Shown here piece after piece: positions 18,144 through 25,216 of a stretch of 64,000 bases of DNA. Position 1 is the stretch's first letter. Each line of letters opens with the position of its first letter. Location: NCBI RefSeq assembly GCF_014302995.1, contig NZ_CP060295.1, positions 868,001-932,000 of the forward strand, read 5' to 3'. A model generated the notes under the pieces. It was not told where the DNA came from and did not search any database. It saw nothing but the letters and a program-made list of their open reading frames with translations. The position numbers were made by a program, and so were the translations under genes. Source of the stretch: Variovorax sp. PAMC26660 (lineage in GTDB: Bacteria; Pseudomonadota; Gammaproteobacteria; Burkholderiales; Burkholderiaceae_C).

Positions 18144-18894
18144 GCTCTTCGGTTCCCATGTAGGCTTCGCGCACGGCCGCATCGACCGAGACGACGGGGT
18201 ACGGACCTTCGGCGAGCACCTCGCCACGCTGCAGCACGGTGATCGTGTCGCTGATGTCCGCGACGACCTTCATGTTGTGTTCGACCATCAGCACCGTGCG
18301 ATCGGCCGAGACCTTCTTGATCAGGTCCTTGATGCGGTCGACGTCTTCATGGCCCATGCCCTGCGTGGGCTCGTCGAGCAGCAGGAGCTCGGGGTCCAGT
18401 GCCAGCGTGGTGGCGATTTCGAGCGTGCGCTTGCGGCCGTACGGAAGATCGCGGGCCAGCGATGCCGCGAAGCGCGGCAGGCCGACCTGCTCCAGCAGCG
18501 CCATCGCAGGGGCATCGAGCTTGCGCATCGCGGACACCGACTGCCAGAAGCGGTAGTCGACACCGAGCTTGCGCTGCAGCGCGATCTTCACGTTCTCCAG
18601 CACGGAGAGTTCGGGAAACACAGCCGAGATCTGGAACGAGCGGACGACGCCGCGCCGTGCGATCTGCGCCGGTTTCTCATGCGTGATGTCCGCACCGTTG
18701 AACAGGATGTGTCCGCTGGTGGGGATGTGAAACTTGGTCAGCAGATTGAAGACCGTGGTCTTGCCGGCGCCGTTCGGCCCGATCAGCGCATGAATCGATC
18801 CGCGCCGCACGCGCAGGTCGACGTTGCGCACAGCGAGGAAGCCGCGGAACTCCTTGGAGAGCCCCTTGGTTTCAAGAATGATGTCCGTGTCCAT
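18136..18894 (-). CDS. livG: Liv-type ABC transporter ATPase LivG
   Basis: 252 residues with a canonical Walker A (GPNGAGKTT, about 38-46), a LivG-type insertion with VRSFQISAVFPELSVLENVKIAL, the signature region LPYGRKRTLEIATTLAL, Walker B LLLLDEPTQGMG and switch MVEHNMKVV. It energises transport through LivH/LivM together with LivF. Follows the DHDPS-family gene by 39 nt, and its stop overlaps the livF start. Confidence 0.94.
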   Translation of the reverse strand: MDTDIILETKGLSKEFRGFLAVRNVDLRVRRGSIHALIGPNGAGKTTVFNLLTKFHIPTSGHILFNGADITHEKPAQIARRGVVRSFQISAVFPELSVLENVKIALQRKLGVDYRFWQSVSAMRKLDAPAMALLEQVGLPRFAASLARDLPYGRKRTLEIATTLALDPELLLLDEPTQGMGHEDVDRIKDLIKKVSADRTVLMVEHNMKVVADISDTITVLQRGEVLAEGPYPVVSVDAAVREAYMGTEEHE

Positions 18895-18933
18895 GCGATG
18901 GGTTCCGCGCGAGCAGCTCGGTGTGTCGGCGCT

Positions 18934-19848
18934 TCAGGCGACCGACTGGTACTGGGCAGGACGCGTAGCCAGCGCCTTCTTGACCACCGCTTCGATGAAG
19001 GCGCGTTCCTCGCCGATCAGCGGCAGGCGCGGGCGGCGCATGTGCTCGGAGCCCACGCCCACCAGCAGGTCGATGAGCTTGAGGTTCTGCACCAGCTTGG
19101 TCGATACGTCCAGGTGCAGCATCGGCGTCATCCACTGGTAGAGCTTGAGCGCCTCTGCAAACTTGCCGGCCTTCATCAGGTCGTACAGCGCCACGGTCTC
19201 GCGCGGGAAGGCACAACCGACGCCGGCCAGCAGGCCATCGCAGCCCAGCGCCAGGCCTTCGTAGGCCAGGTCGTCCACGCCCAGGAACAGTTGGTAGCGG
19301 TCGCCCACGGTATTGCGCAGGTCGGTGATGCGGCGGATGTTGTCCGTGCTCTCCTTGATCGCCGCGATCCATTCGCAGTCGGCCAGCTCGACCATGTGCT
19401 CGGGCTTGAGGTCGACACGGTAGGCCACCGGGTTGTTGTAGACCATGATGGGTTTTTGCGCGGCATTGGCGATGGTGCGCACGTTGAGCATGGCTTCGCG
19501 CGCATCGGCCACATAGATCACCGAGGGCATCATCATGAAGCCGGCCACGCCGAGCTTGTTGGCGCCGTCCACGTAGCGCAGCGCCTCGCGCGTGCTGGTT
19601 TCCGACACGTTGGCCAGCACCGGGATGCGGCCGTCGGCGGCTTCGAGCGCAATCTTGGCGACCTGCAGCTTTTCTTCCAGCGTCAGCGTGCTGGCTTCGC
19701 CCAGCGAGCCGCAGGTGACCAGGCCGTGGATGCCATTGCGGATCTGGAAGTCGATGTGGCGGGCGGTGCCCTCGGCATCGATGCTCTCGTCGGCGTGGAA
19801 CTTGGTGGTGATGGCGGGAAAGATGCCTTGCCAGCGGGGATTGCTCAC
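18934..19848 (-). CDS. Dihydrodipicolinate synthase-family lyase/aldolase
   Basis: 304 residues from a GTG start (19846-19848) with GGAGC about 8 nt upstream. Class I aldolase of the DHDPS/N-acetylneuraminate lyase family: GLVTCGSLGEASTLTLEEK (phosphate/carboxylate-binding GSxGE loop), VYNNPVAYRVDL with the active-site Tyr, and AAIKESTDNIRR with the Schiff-base lysine. Position at the head of a Liv-type transporter operon argues for a catabolic role on an imported compound (2-keto acid aldolase/dehydratase type) rather than lysine synthesis. Exact substrate not determinable. Confidence 0.88.
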   Translation of the reverse strand: MSNPRWQGIFPAITTKFHADESIDAEGTARHIDFQIRNGIHGLVTCGSLGEASTLTLEEKLQVAKIALEAADGRIPVLANVSETSTREALRYVDGANKLGVAGFMMMPSVIYVADAREAMLNVRTIANAAQKPIMVYNNPVAYRVDLKPEHMVELADCEWIAAIKESTDNIRRITDLRNTVGDRYQLFLGVDDLAYEGLALGCDGLLAGVGCAFPRETVALYDLMKAGKFAEALKLYQWMTPMLHLDVSTKLVQNLKLIDLLVGVGSEHMRRPRLPLIGEERAFIEAVVKKALATRPAQYQSVA

Positions 19849-19907
19849 GTTGAATGCTCCTGATACGGATGAAGGTCGGTTGTGAGGAAGCTGATTCCCT
19901 CGAATTA

Positions 19908-19919
19908 CTAATATATTAG
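19908..19919. promoter_or_regulatory. AT-rich palindrome in the control region of the lyase-liv operon
   Basis: CTAATATATTAG is a perfect 12-bp palindrome, 60 nt upstream of the GTG start, in a strongly AT-rich patch (about 19900-19945) inside otherwise GC-rich DNA. A partly matching GATATC/TAAAATATTTT stretch follows. The likely roles are operator for a repressor (GntR-type regulators often control such lyase clusters) and promoter -10 region for the minus-strand operon. No regulator gene adjoins. Confidence 0.45.
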
Positions 19920-20236
19920 AAAGATATCTAAAATATTTTCTCGGTGTATTTAGCAGGTTGCGTGCCAACCGATTTCTGTTTATGAGACGGCTGGAACGGG
20001 CTGTCGGAGGGAGAAGTGCCCCGGGGTGGAGCGGGACGGGCACCGTGCTGATGCGCCGAAAGGTCCGTGCCGCAGATGGACCCGGAAGGGCGCGCGCAAT
20101 GCGTGCGCTGCGACGGGAGGGGCGACAGAGCATCCAGCTGCAGACTGCTCGCTGGATCGCGCTGCAGGCCCCTGCGGCCCGTCGGAAAACTTCTTGCGAC
20201 TCGACCGCGGGCCGCCAACAGACTCGCGCTCGCTGG

Positions 20237-20546
20237 CTACTTTGCCGGGTTGACGCTCATGATGAGCCCGGCTGCCGTGCTGGCCAGGCCCGAAAAGGTT
20301 CGATTGCCCACCGTTCGCGTAACGCGCTCCATCGGCGTCTTGTCGAGCCCGCCCACGGCCTCGGCCATCACGACGGTGATTGCGTCCGCGATCTCCCGCG
20401 TGTTCGCACCTTTCGTCACGGCTCGCGCACTCGCAACCACCACCGTGTAGGCAAAGTCGATGTTTGCGCCACGCCCGATTTCGACGGCAAAGTGCAGGCT
20501 CAGCATCTTGCCGGTCTGCTTGCTGACGGCGCCGATGATGGAACAC
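20237..20546 (-). pseudogene. Unidentified gene fragment
   Basis: The minus-strand frame here reads like real protein: VSKQTGKMLSLHFAVEIGRG, then IDFAYTVVVASARAVTKGAN, REIADAITVVMAEAVGGLDK and ending AAGLIMSVNPAK before a stop at 20237. The reading degenerates upstream of about 20546, exactly where an integrase tail begins on the other strand, so it looks truncated there. No family recognised. The stretch 19950-20236 next to it shows no gene. Confidence 0.35.
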
Positions 20547-20550
20547 CTGG

Positions 20551-20670
20551 GGTATGGACCATACCGAGTACCCCGCCGAAATGCTGGAGTTTGCGCTAGC
20601 CCGCTTGGTGGGCGACCAGACGGTGCGCGCCTATGCCCGCAGCGACATGGTGGAAAAGCGCCGCCGCTAA
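20551..20670 (+). pseudogene. C-terminal remnant of a tyrosine integrase
   Basis: A 39-codon open tail, preceded in frame by a stop at 20536, reads MDHTEYPAEMLEFALARLVG, then DQTVRAYARSDMVEKRRR and stop. This matches the C-terminal end of P4-type prophage/island integrases (pattern yPaE..E.ALAH..gd.v..AYrR.D..EKRR), which lies after the catalytic tyrosine. The catalytic domain is gone. It marks a former integration event next to the other broken genes. Confidence 0.7.
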
Positions 20671-20793
20671 CCAAGCCAACGTTCGTCGTCCAGGACCACC
20701 GTGGCGATATCGGCCTGCATCGGCTACCCCGCATGTGGCACGGCAGCAATGCCGCCGCGGTTTCCAGCGCCCTTTTGCATGGAGCCCCCGACG

Positions 20794-21217
20794 ATGACAC
20801 GATGCTGTGCCTGCTGTCGCAAACCTTTCGCGCCACGCCCGCAAACTCCCGACCAGGCCTACTGCGCCTCGACCGACTGCCAGCGCGCCCGCAAGCGCCA
20901 GTGGCAGCGGACAAAGCGCCAGTCCGATTCCGACTACCGGATCAACCAACGCGCCGCCCAGCAGGCGTGGTCGCAGCGCAATTCCGACTACTGGCGCAAC
21001 CACCGCGAGTCGCTCGGCCCGAGTACGTGCAGCGCAACCGCGAGCAACAACGGTCGCGGGATCAGGGCCGAAATGACGATCTTGCAAAGATGGATGTATG
21101 CGACCTGCCCCATGGCGTGTCCGCGCAAGATGGACATGTCAAGAGAGGACTTGATCGACGCCCAGCCGATCCAACCGTAATTTCGCCTCCAAGCGGGTTC
21201 TCAAACATCCTGCATGG
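20794..21217 (+). pseudogene. Frameshifted small cysteine-motif protein
   Basis: Starts MTRCCACCRKPFAPRPQTPD, with Cys pairs (CCACC, YCASTDC) suggesting zinc binding, followed by a basic region QRARKRQWQRTK and YRINQRAAQQAWSQRNSDYW. Near 21015 the homologous reading jumps frame: the expected RPEYVQRNREQQRSRDQ continues in another frame after RNHRES, so one or two bases were gained or lost. The downstream part contains DLAKMD. I recall small proteins of this build near mobile elements in beta-proteobacteria, but have no name for the family. Called a pseudogene because the two halves are out of frame. Confidence 0.6.
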
Positions 21218-21232
21218 CAACGATTCCAACCG

Positions 21233-21331
21233 TGTGCGCGGCTGGCCGAGGGCGCGACCATGCCTCCAACGATGGAGGCCGTGAAAGTGCTCGAAGGCCA
21301 TGGCGTGCTGTATGCGCCCGGCAAGCCGCGG
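21233..21331 (+). pseudogene. gdhA fragment (C-terminal region), plus strand
   Basis: Plus-strand reading LAEGATMPPTMEAVKVLEGH followed by GVLYAPGK matches the late part of NADP-glutamate dehydrogenase (pattern AEGANMPTT.EA...GVLfAPGKAANAGG). Homology ends abruptly at GK (about 21325), where the sequence switches to an inverted piece of the same gene. Confidence 0.7.
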
Positions 21332-21540
21332 TTGACCTGCACTTCGCCCTGGTCGTCGACCCAGGACACGCGAAACATGATCACGCGCTCGGGCTCCACG
21401 AGGCGTTCCAGCAGGCTGTGGCCGGTGTACTTGGGGTGTTGCTCGATGTACGGCCAGAGGCTTTCCATCACTTCGGTCACGGCCTGCAGGTACTCGGACT
21501 GTCCGGGGTTGCGTTGTGCGACATGTGCCAGGAAACCCCG
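21332..21540 (-). pseudogene. gdhA fragment (N-terminal region), minus strand
   Basis: Minus-strand reading FLAHVAQRNPGQSEYLQAVT, then EVMESLWPYIEQHPKYTGHS, LLERLVEPERVIMFRVSWVD and DQGEVQVNRG matches residues about 10-85 of glutamate dehydrogenase GdhA. After VNRG, homology stops at the junction with the oppositely oriented C-terminal piece. The catalytic core (PMGGGKGG region and the Rossmann domain) is missing, so no GdhA can be made from this locus. Upstream of FLAHV the reading also departs from the family. Confidence 0.75.
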
Positions 21541-22071
21541 ACGGATGCGTGCTTCATTCCAATCCTTCCCTCTTCAAATTGACGCATAACCTTATGCGAA
21601 TCTTGCATTTCGCCTGATTCATGAACCAATTCGAGGCCTGAAGCCCCTTCAGGTGCATTCAAAAGATTGCCCGATCCGCCTGCGCCCCCAAAAGGGGTTG
21701 CCCGTCGACGGCGCTTCATCGCCTCTCGCGCGCGATAACACCACCTCTGCTTTTTTGTCATTGGACTTTGGTCCGATGCGCCGGCCGACGCATCTACCTA
21801 GTATTTGCCCACTCATTTGTGTGACAAAACACCAATATATGTAACTTTTTCAACTCTAGGTACTTGTTTTTATTGGGTTTTGTCTCGTGCAAATGGAGTC
21901 CCTACCCATTTCTGGGGATTGTTAGTAAATATCTCTATTTGTATCTTCCGTTCGCCTTTGATGCATGTCGGGACTGCAACGGCAACGGTCCGTGCGCCGC
22001 CCAATCTGGCGAAGAGCGCCGAAAAACTTCACGTGTGTTCTTGTCAATTCAACCTTTTCTGAGAGCGAAAA
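21541..22071 (+). other. AT-rich gap and leader region of the T6SS operon
   Basis: About 530 nt with no gene I can support. The last 300 nt (from about 21770) are clearly AT-rich compared with the flanks. They contain a small dyad TTTGT-GTG-ACAAA at 21816-21828 followed by TATATG (21835-21840), and poly-T stretches. This is where the tssB promoter and its control sites should lie. No convincing sigma-54 (GG-N10-GC) site was found near the gene. Confidence 0.4.
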
Positions 22072-22650
22072 ATGTCGAATAGCCTGCAAAACTGGGTGGG
22101 ACGCAACCGTCCGCCGCGCGTTCAGATCACCTACGACGTCGAGATCGGCGATGCCGTCGAAAAGAAGGAGCTCCCACTGGTCGTGGGCCTGCTGGCCGAT
22201 CTGTCCGGCCAGCCCGCACAGCCCCTGCCCAAGCTCAAGGAGCGCCGCTTCGTCGAAGTCGACCGCGACAACTTCGACGAGGTGCTCGGCAACATCTCGC
22301 CCCGCCTCGACCTGTCGGTGCCCGACACCATGAAGGGCGACGGCAACCTGAAGATCGAGCTGAACTTCAAGGAATTCGGCGACTTCCACCCCGAAGCCAT
22401 CGTGAGCCAGGTGCCCCGCCTGGCCAAGCTGCTCGAAGCCCGCCAGCAACTGCGCGACCTGCTCGCCAAGCTCGACGGCAACGACGAACTCGACGACCTG
22501 CTCGAGCGCGTGGTGCAGAACAGCGAAGACCTCAAGACGGTCCAGAGCCAGGCCAGGGCCGAAGCGGGCAGCGCACCGGCGCAGACCGCCCCGGCAGCAC
22601 CGGCTGCGCAAACCGAATCGTCCCCCGAAGCCGAAGCACCGGCAGCGTGA
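22072..22650 (+). CDS. tssB: T6SS contractile sheath small subunit TssB (VipA)
   Basis: 192 residues. Diagnostic N-terminus QNWVGRNRPPRVQITYDVEIGDAVEKKELPLVVGLLADLSG and RRFVEVDRDNFDEVLGNISPRL. The helix VSQVPRLAKLLEARQQLRDLLAKLDGN interlocks with TssC and is recognised by ClpV. The Ala/Pro/Glu-rich tail of about 30 residues is variable in the family. First gene of the T6SS locus; tssC follows after 62 nt. Confidence 0.97.
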   Translation: MSNSLQNWVGRNRPPRVQITYDVEIGDAVEKKELPLVVGLLADLSGQPAQPLPKLKERRFVEVDRDNFDEVLGNISPRLDLSVPDTMKGDGNLKIELNFKEFGDFHPEAIVSQVPRLAKLLEARQQLRDLLAKLDGNDELDDLLERVVQNSEDLKTVQSQARAEAGSAPAQTAPAAPAAQTESSPEAEAPAA

Positions 22651-22712
22651 TCAACCACGCCGGCCGCAGCCCCTTCCGGGGTGCGCCTGGCAACTTTTGA
22701 ATGGTGATAGAG

Positions 22713-24212
22713 ATGGCCAACAAATCCAAAGCCGCCGAAGCCGGCAGCGCAGCAACCACCGTCACGACCAGTGACATGGGTCTGCTCGACAAGATCGTCC
22801 AAGAAGGCAACATGACGACCGAGCCTTCGCAGGGCGCCTACGCGAAGAAGCTGATCGGTCAGCTGGCTTCGCAGATCCTCGACGAAGGCATGAAGACCAG
22901 CCCCGACAAGGGCGTGGTCACGCTGATCAACGAGCGCGTCGCCGAAATCGACCGCCTGCTGACCGACCAGCTCAACGCGATCCTGCACGCCCCCGAGTTC
23001 CAGGCCCTCGAAGGCTCCTGGCGCGGGCTGCGCGACATGGTTTTCGGCACCGAGACCGGCAGCAACCTGAAGCTGCGCCTGCTCAACGTGAGCAAGAAAG
23101 ACCTGCTCAAGGACCTGGAGACCGCCGTCGACCACGACACCAGCGTGCTCTTCAAGAAGATCTACGAAGAGGAATACGGCACCTACGGCGGCCACCCCTA
23201 CTCGCTGCTGATCGGCGACTACTACTTCGGCCGCCACCCGCAAGACATCGCCCTGCTGGAGCGCGTCTCCCGCGTGGCCGCCGCCGCGCACGCGCCCTTC
23301 ATCGCCGCCGCCGCGCCCGCCCTGTTCGACTTCAAGTCGTTCACCGAACTGGGCATTCCGCGCGACCTGTCCAAGACCTTCGAGAGCGCCGAGCTCGCCT
23401 CGTGGCGCAGCTTCCGCGAATCGGAAGACTCGCGCTACGTGTCGCTGGTGCTGCCCAGCTACGCCGCGCGCCTGCCCTACGGCGCCAAGACCAACCCCGT
23501 CGAGAACTTCAACTACGAAGAAGACGTGGACGGCTCCGACCACGGCAAGTACCTCTGGGCCAACGCGGCCTACCAGCTGGGTCTGCGCATCACGCAGGCG
23601 CATTCGCTGTACGGCTGGACCACCGCCATCCGCGGCGTCGAGGGCGGCGGCAAGGTCGACGGCATGGTGGCCCACGCCTACAAGACGGACGAAGGCGACA
23701 TCGCGCTGAAGCCGCCGACGGAAGTGACCATCACCGACCGCCGCGAAAAGGAACTGAGCGACCTGGGCTTCATCGCCATCGTCAATTCCAAGGGCTCGAA
23801 CACCGCAGCCTTCTTCGGCGGCCAGACCGTGAACAAGCCCAAGGTGTACGACAAGGACGCGGCCAACGCCAACGCGGCGGTCTCGGCGCGCCTGCCCTAC
23901 ATCCTGGCGGCTTCGCGTTTCGCGCATTACCTGAAGGTGATCGTGCGCGACAAGGTCGGCAGCTTCCAGACGCAGACCGACATGCAAAAGCACCTGAACA
24001 ACTGGGTCGCCAACTACGTGCTGGTGAGCCCCTCGGCGCCGCAGGCCATGAAGGCCAAGTACCCGCTGAGCCAGGCCCGCGTGGACGTGACCGAAGTGCC
24101 GGGCAAGCCGGGCTCGTACCGCGCCATCGCCTTCCTGAAGCCGCACTTCCAGCTCGAGGAACTCTCGGCCTCGATCCGCCTGGTGGCCGACCTGCCGGCC
24201 GCAGCCGCCTGA
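22713..24212 (+). CDS. tssC: T6SS contractile sheath large subunit TssC (VipB)
   Basis: Sheath protein of 499 residues from ATG 22713 (MANKSKAAEAG; an ATG 12 nt earlier would add MVIE). Family blocks are LNAILHAPEFQALEGSWRGL, PFIAAAAPALFDFKSFTEL, ESEDSRYVSLVLPSYAARLPYG and the C-terminal FQTQTDMQKHLNNWVANYVL. Polymerises with TssB into the contractile tube around Hcp in the cytoplasm. Confidence 0.98.
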   Translation: MANKSKAAEAGSAATTVTTSDMGLLDKIVQEGNMTTEPSQGAYAKKLIGQLASQILDEGMKTSPDKGVVTLINERVAEIDRLLTDQLNAILHAPEFQALEGSWRGLRDMVFGTETGSNLKLRLLNVSKKDLLKDLETAVDHDTSVLFKKIYEEEYGTYGGHPYSLLIGDYYFGRHPQDIALLERVSRVAAAAHAPFIAAAAPALFDFKSFTELGIPRDLSKTFESAELASWRSFRESEDSRYVSLVLPSYAARLPYGAKTNPVENFNYEEDVDGSDHGKYLWANAAYQLGLRITQAHSLYGWTTAIRGVEGGGKVDGMVAHAYKTDEGDIALKPPTEVTITDRREKELSDLGFIAIVNSKGSNTAAFFGGQTVNKPKVYDKDAANANAAVSARLPYILAASRFAHYLKVIVRDKVGSFQTQTDMQKHLNNWVANYVLVSPSAPQAMKAKYPLSQARVDVTEVPGKPGSYRAIAFLKPHFQLEELSASIRLVADLPAAAA

Positions 24213-24251
24213 GCCCCTTCGTCCGCACTCACAAACTGAAAGAACATCCAG

Positions 24252-24731
24252 ATGGCTATCTACATCAAGTTCCCGGGTATCACGGGACAAACTCAGGTCG
24301 AAGGACACAAGGACGAGCTGGAAGTCTCGAGCTTCTCGTTCGGTGCCCAGATCTCCGTGACCAGCATCACCACCAACAAGACACGGACTCTCGACAAGCC
24401 GAACTTCTCCGACATCAGCCTATCGCGCTACTGCGACTCGGCGACCCCGCAGCTGCTGCAAAAGCTCGCCTCGGGTGAAGTCTTCAAGGGAGAAACCATC
24501 ATCTCGTTCACGCGCGAGGACAACGGTGCCCTTCTCGACCTGATCGTCATGAAGCTCACCGACGCGATCCTCAGCTCGCTTCAACTGTCCAGCGGTGGCG
24601 ATCCTCCGAGCGAGAGCCTCAGCCTGAACTACTCCAAGATCGAGATCGCGTACAAGCAGCAGAAGAAGGAAGGCGGCCCGGATGGCGTGGCGCCGTTCGT
24701 CTGGAACGTCGCGACGAACACCGCTTCCTGA
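24252..24731 (+). CDS. hcp: T6SS tube protein Hcp (TssD)
   Basis: 159-residue Hcp-family protein, forming hexameric rings stacked into the inner tube. Reads MAIYIKFPGITGQTQVEGHK with TSITTNKTRTLDKPNFSDISLSRYCDSATPQLL, then SLNYSKIEIAYKQQKKEGG and VAPFVWNVATNTAS. No extension carrying an effector domain. Lies between tssC and tssE, as in other imp-type loci. Confidence 0.97.
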   Translation: MAIYIKFPGITGQTQVEGHKDELEVSSFSFGAQISVTSITTNKTRTLDKPNFSDISLSRYCDSATPQLLQKLASGEVFKGETIISFTREDNGALLDLIVMKLTDAILSSLQLSSGGDPPSESLSLNYSKIEIAYKQQKKEGGPDGVAPFVWNVATNTAS

Positions 24732-24756
24732 CCGACGCTCACACCCGACGCCTACT

Positions 24757-25215
24757 GTGTCCGAACTCGTCAAAGGGGGCGTCGCGCCCCTGTTCGACCG
24801 GCTGGTGTCGGCGCCGTCCGACCGCGTCAACGGCGCGCATCTCGAGACGATGGAGTCCGTCCAGGATTCCATCGGCCGCGAGCTGCGCCAGCTGTTCAAC
24901 ACGCGTTCGCCGCTGTCGGTGGCCGATTACGCGCAAGGAAGCGGCACCGTGCTGGAGTACGGCATTCCCGATTTTTCCGCGCTCAGCGCACAGAACGCCG
25001 CCGACCTCCAGCAGTTGGCGGCGTCGTTGCACCTGGCCGTGCAGCGCTACGAGCCGCGCCTGTCGGACGTGAGCGTGCAAGTGAGCGCCACGCCCAACCG
25101 GCATGAAGTGGCACTCGTGCACATCGGCGCACAGGCGCAGGCCGGGGTCACGCTGCGACGCGTGGACTTCGAGATGCTGCTCGGCACGCCGGACAGCCTG
25201 ATGAAAGTCGCCTGA
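24757..25215 (+). CDS. tssE: T6SS baseplate protein TssE
   Basis: gp25-like baseplate component. The GTG at 24757 is chosen as start (V)SELVKGGVAPLFDRL, giving 152 residues. Conserved segments are DSIGRELRQLFNTRSPLS, VLEYGIPDFSALSAQNAADLQQLAASLHLAVQRYEPRLSDV and the final RVDFEMLLGTPDSLMKVA. A later ATG at 24850 would delete the LFDRL region typical of the family. tssF begins 1 nt after its stop. Confidence 0.93.
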   Translation: MSELVKGGVAPLFDRLVSAPSDRVNGAHLETMESVQDSIGRELRQLFNTRSPLSVADYAQGSGTVLEYGIPDFSALSAQNAADLQQLAASLHLAVQRYEPRLSDVSVQVSATPNRHEVALVHIGAQAQAGVTLRRVDFEMLLGTPDSLMKVA

Positions 25216-25216
25216 C

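Noticed and set aside
23678..24308. Minus-strand frames opposite tssC and hcp as an immunity gene
   Set aside because: They are exact shadows of highly conserved TssC/Hcp coding sequence and show no independent start signals.
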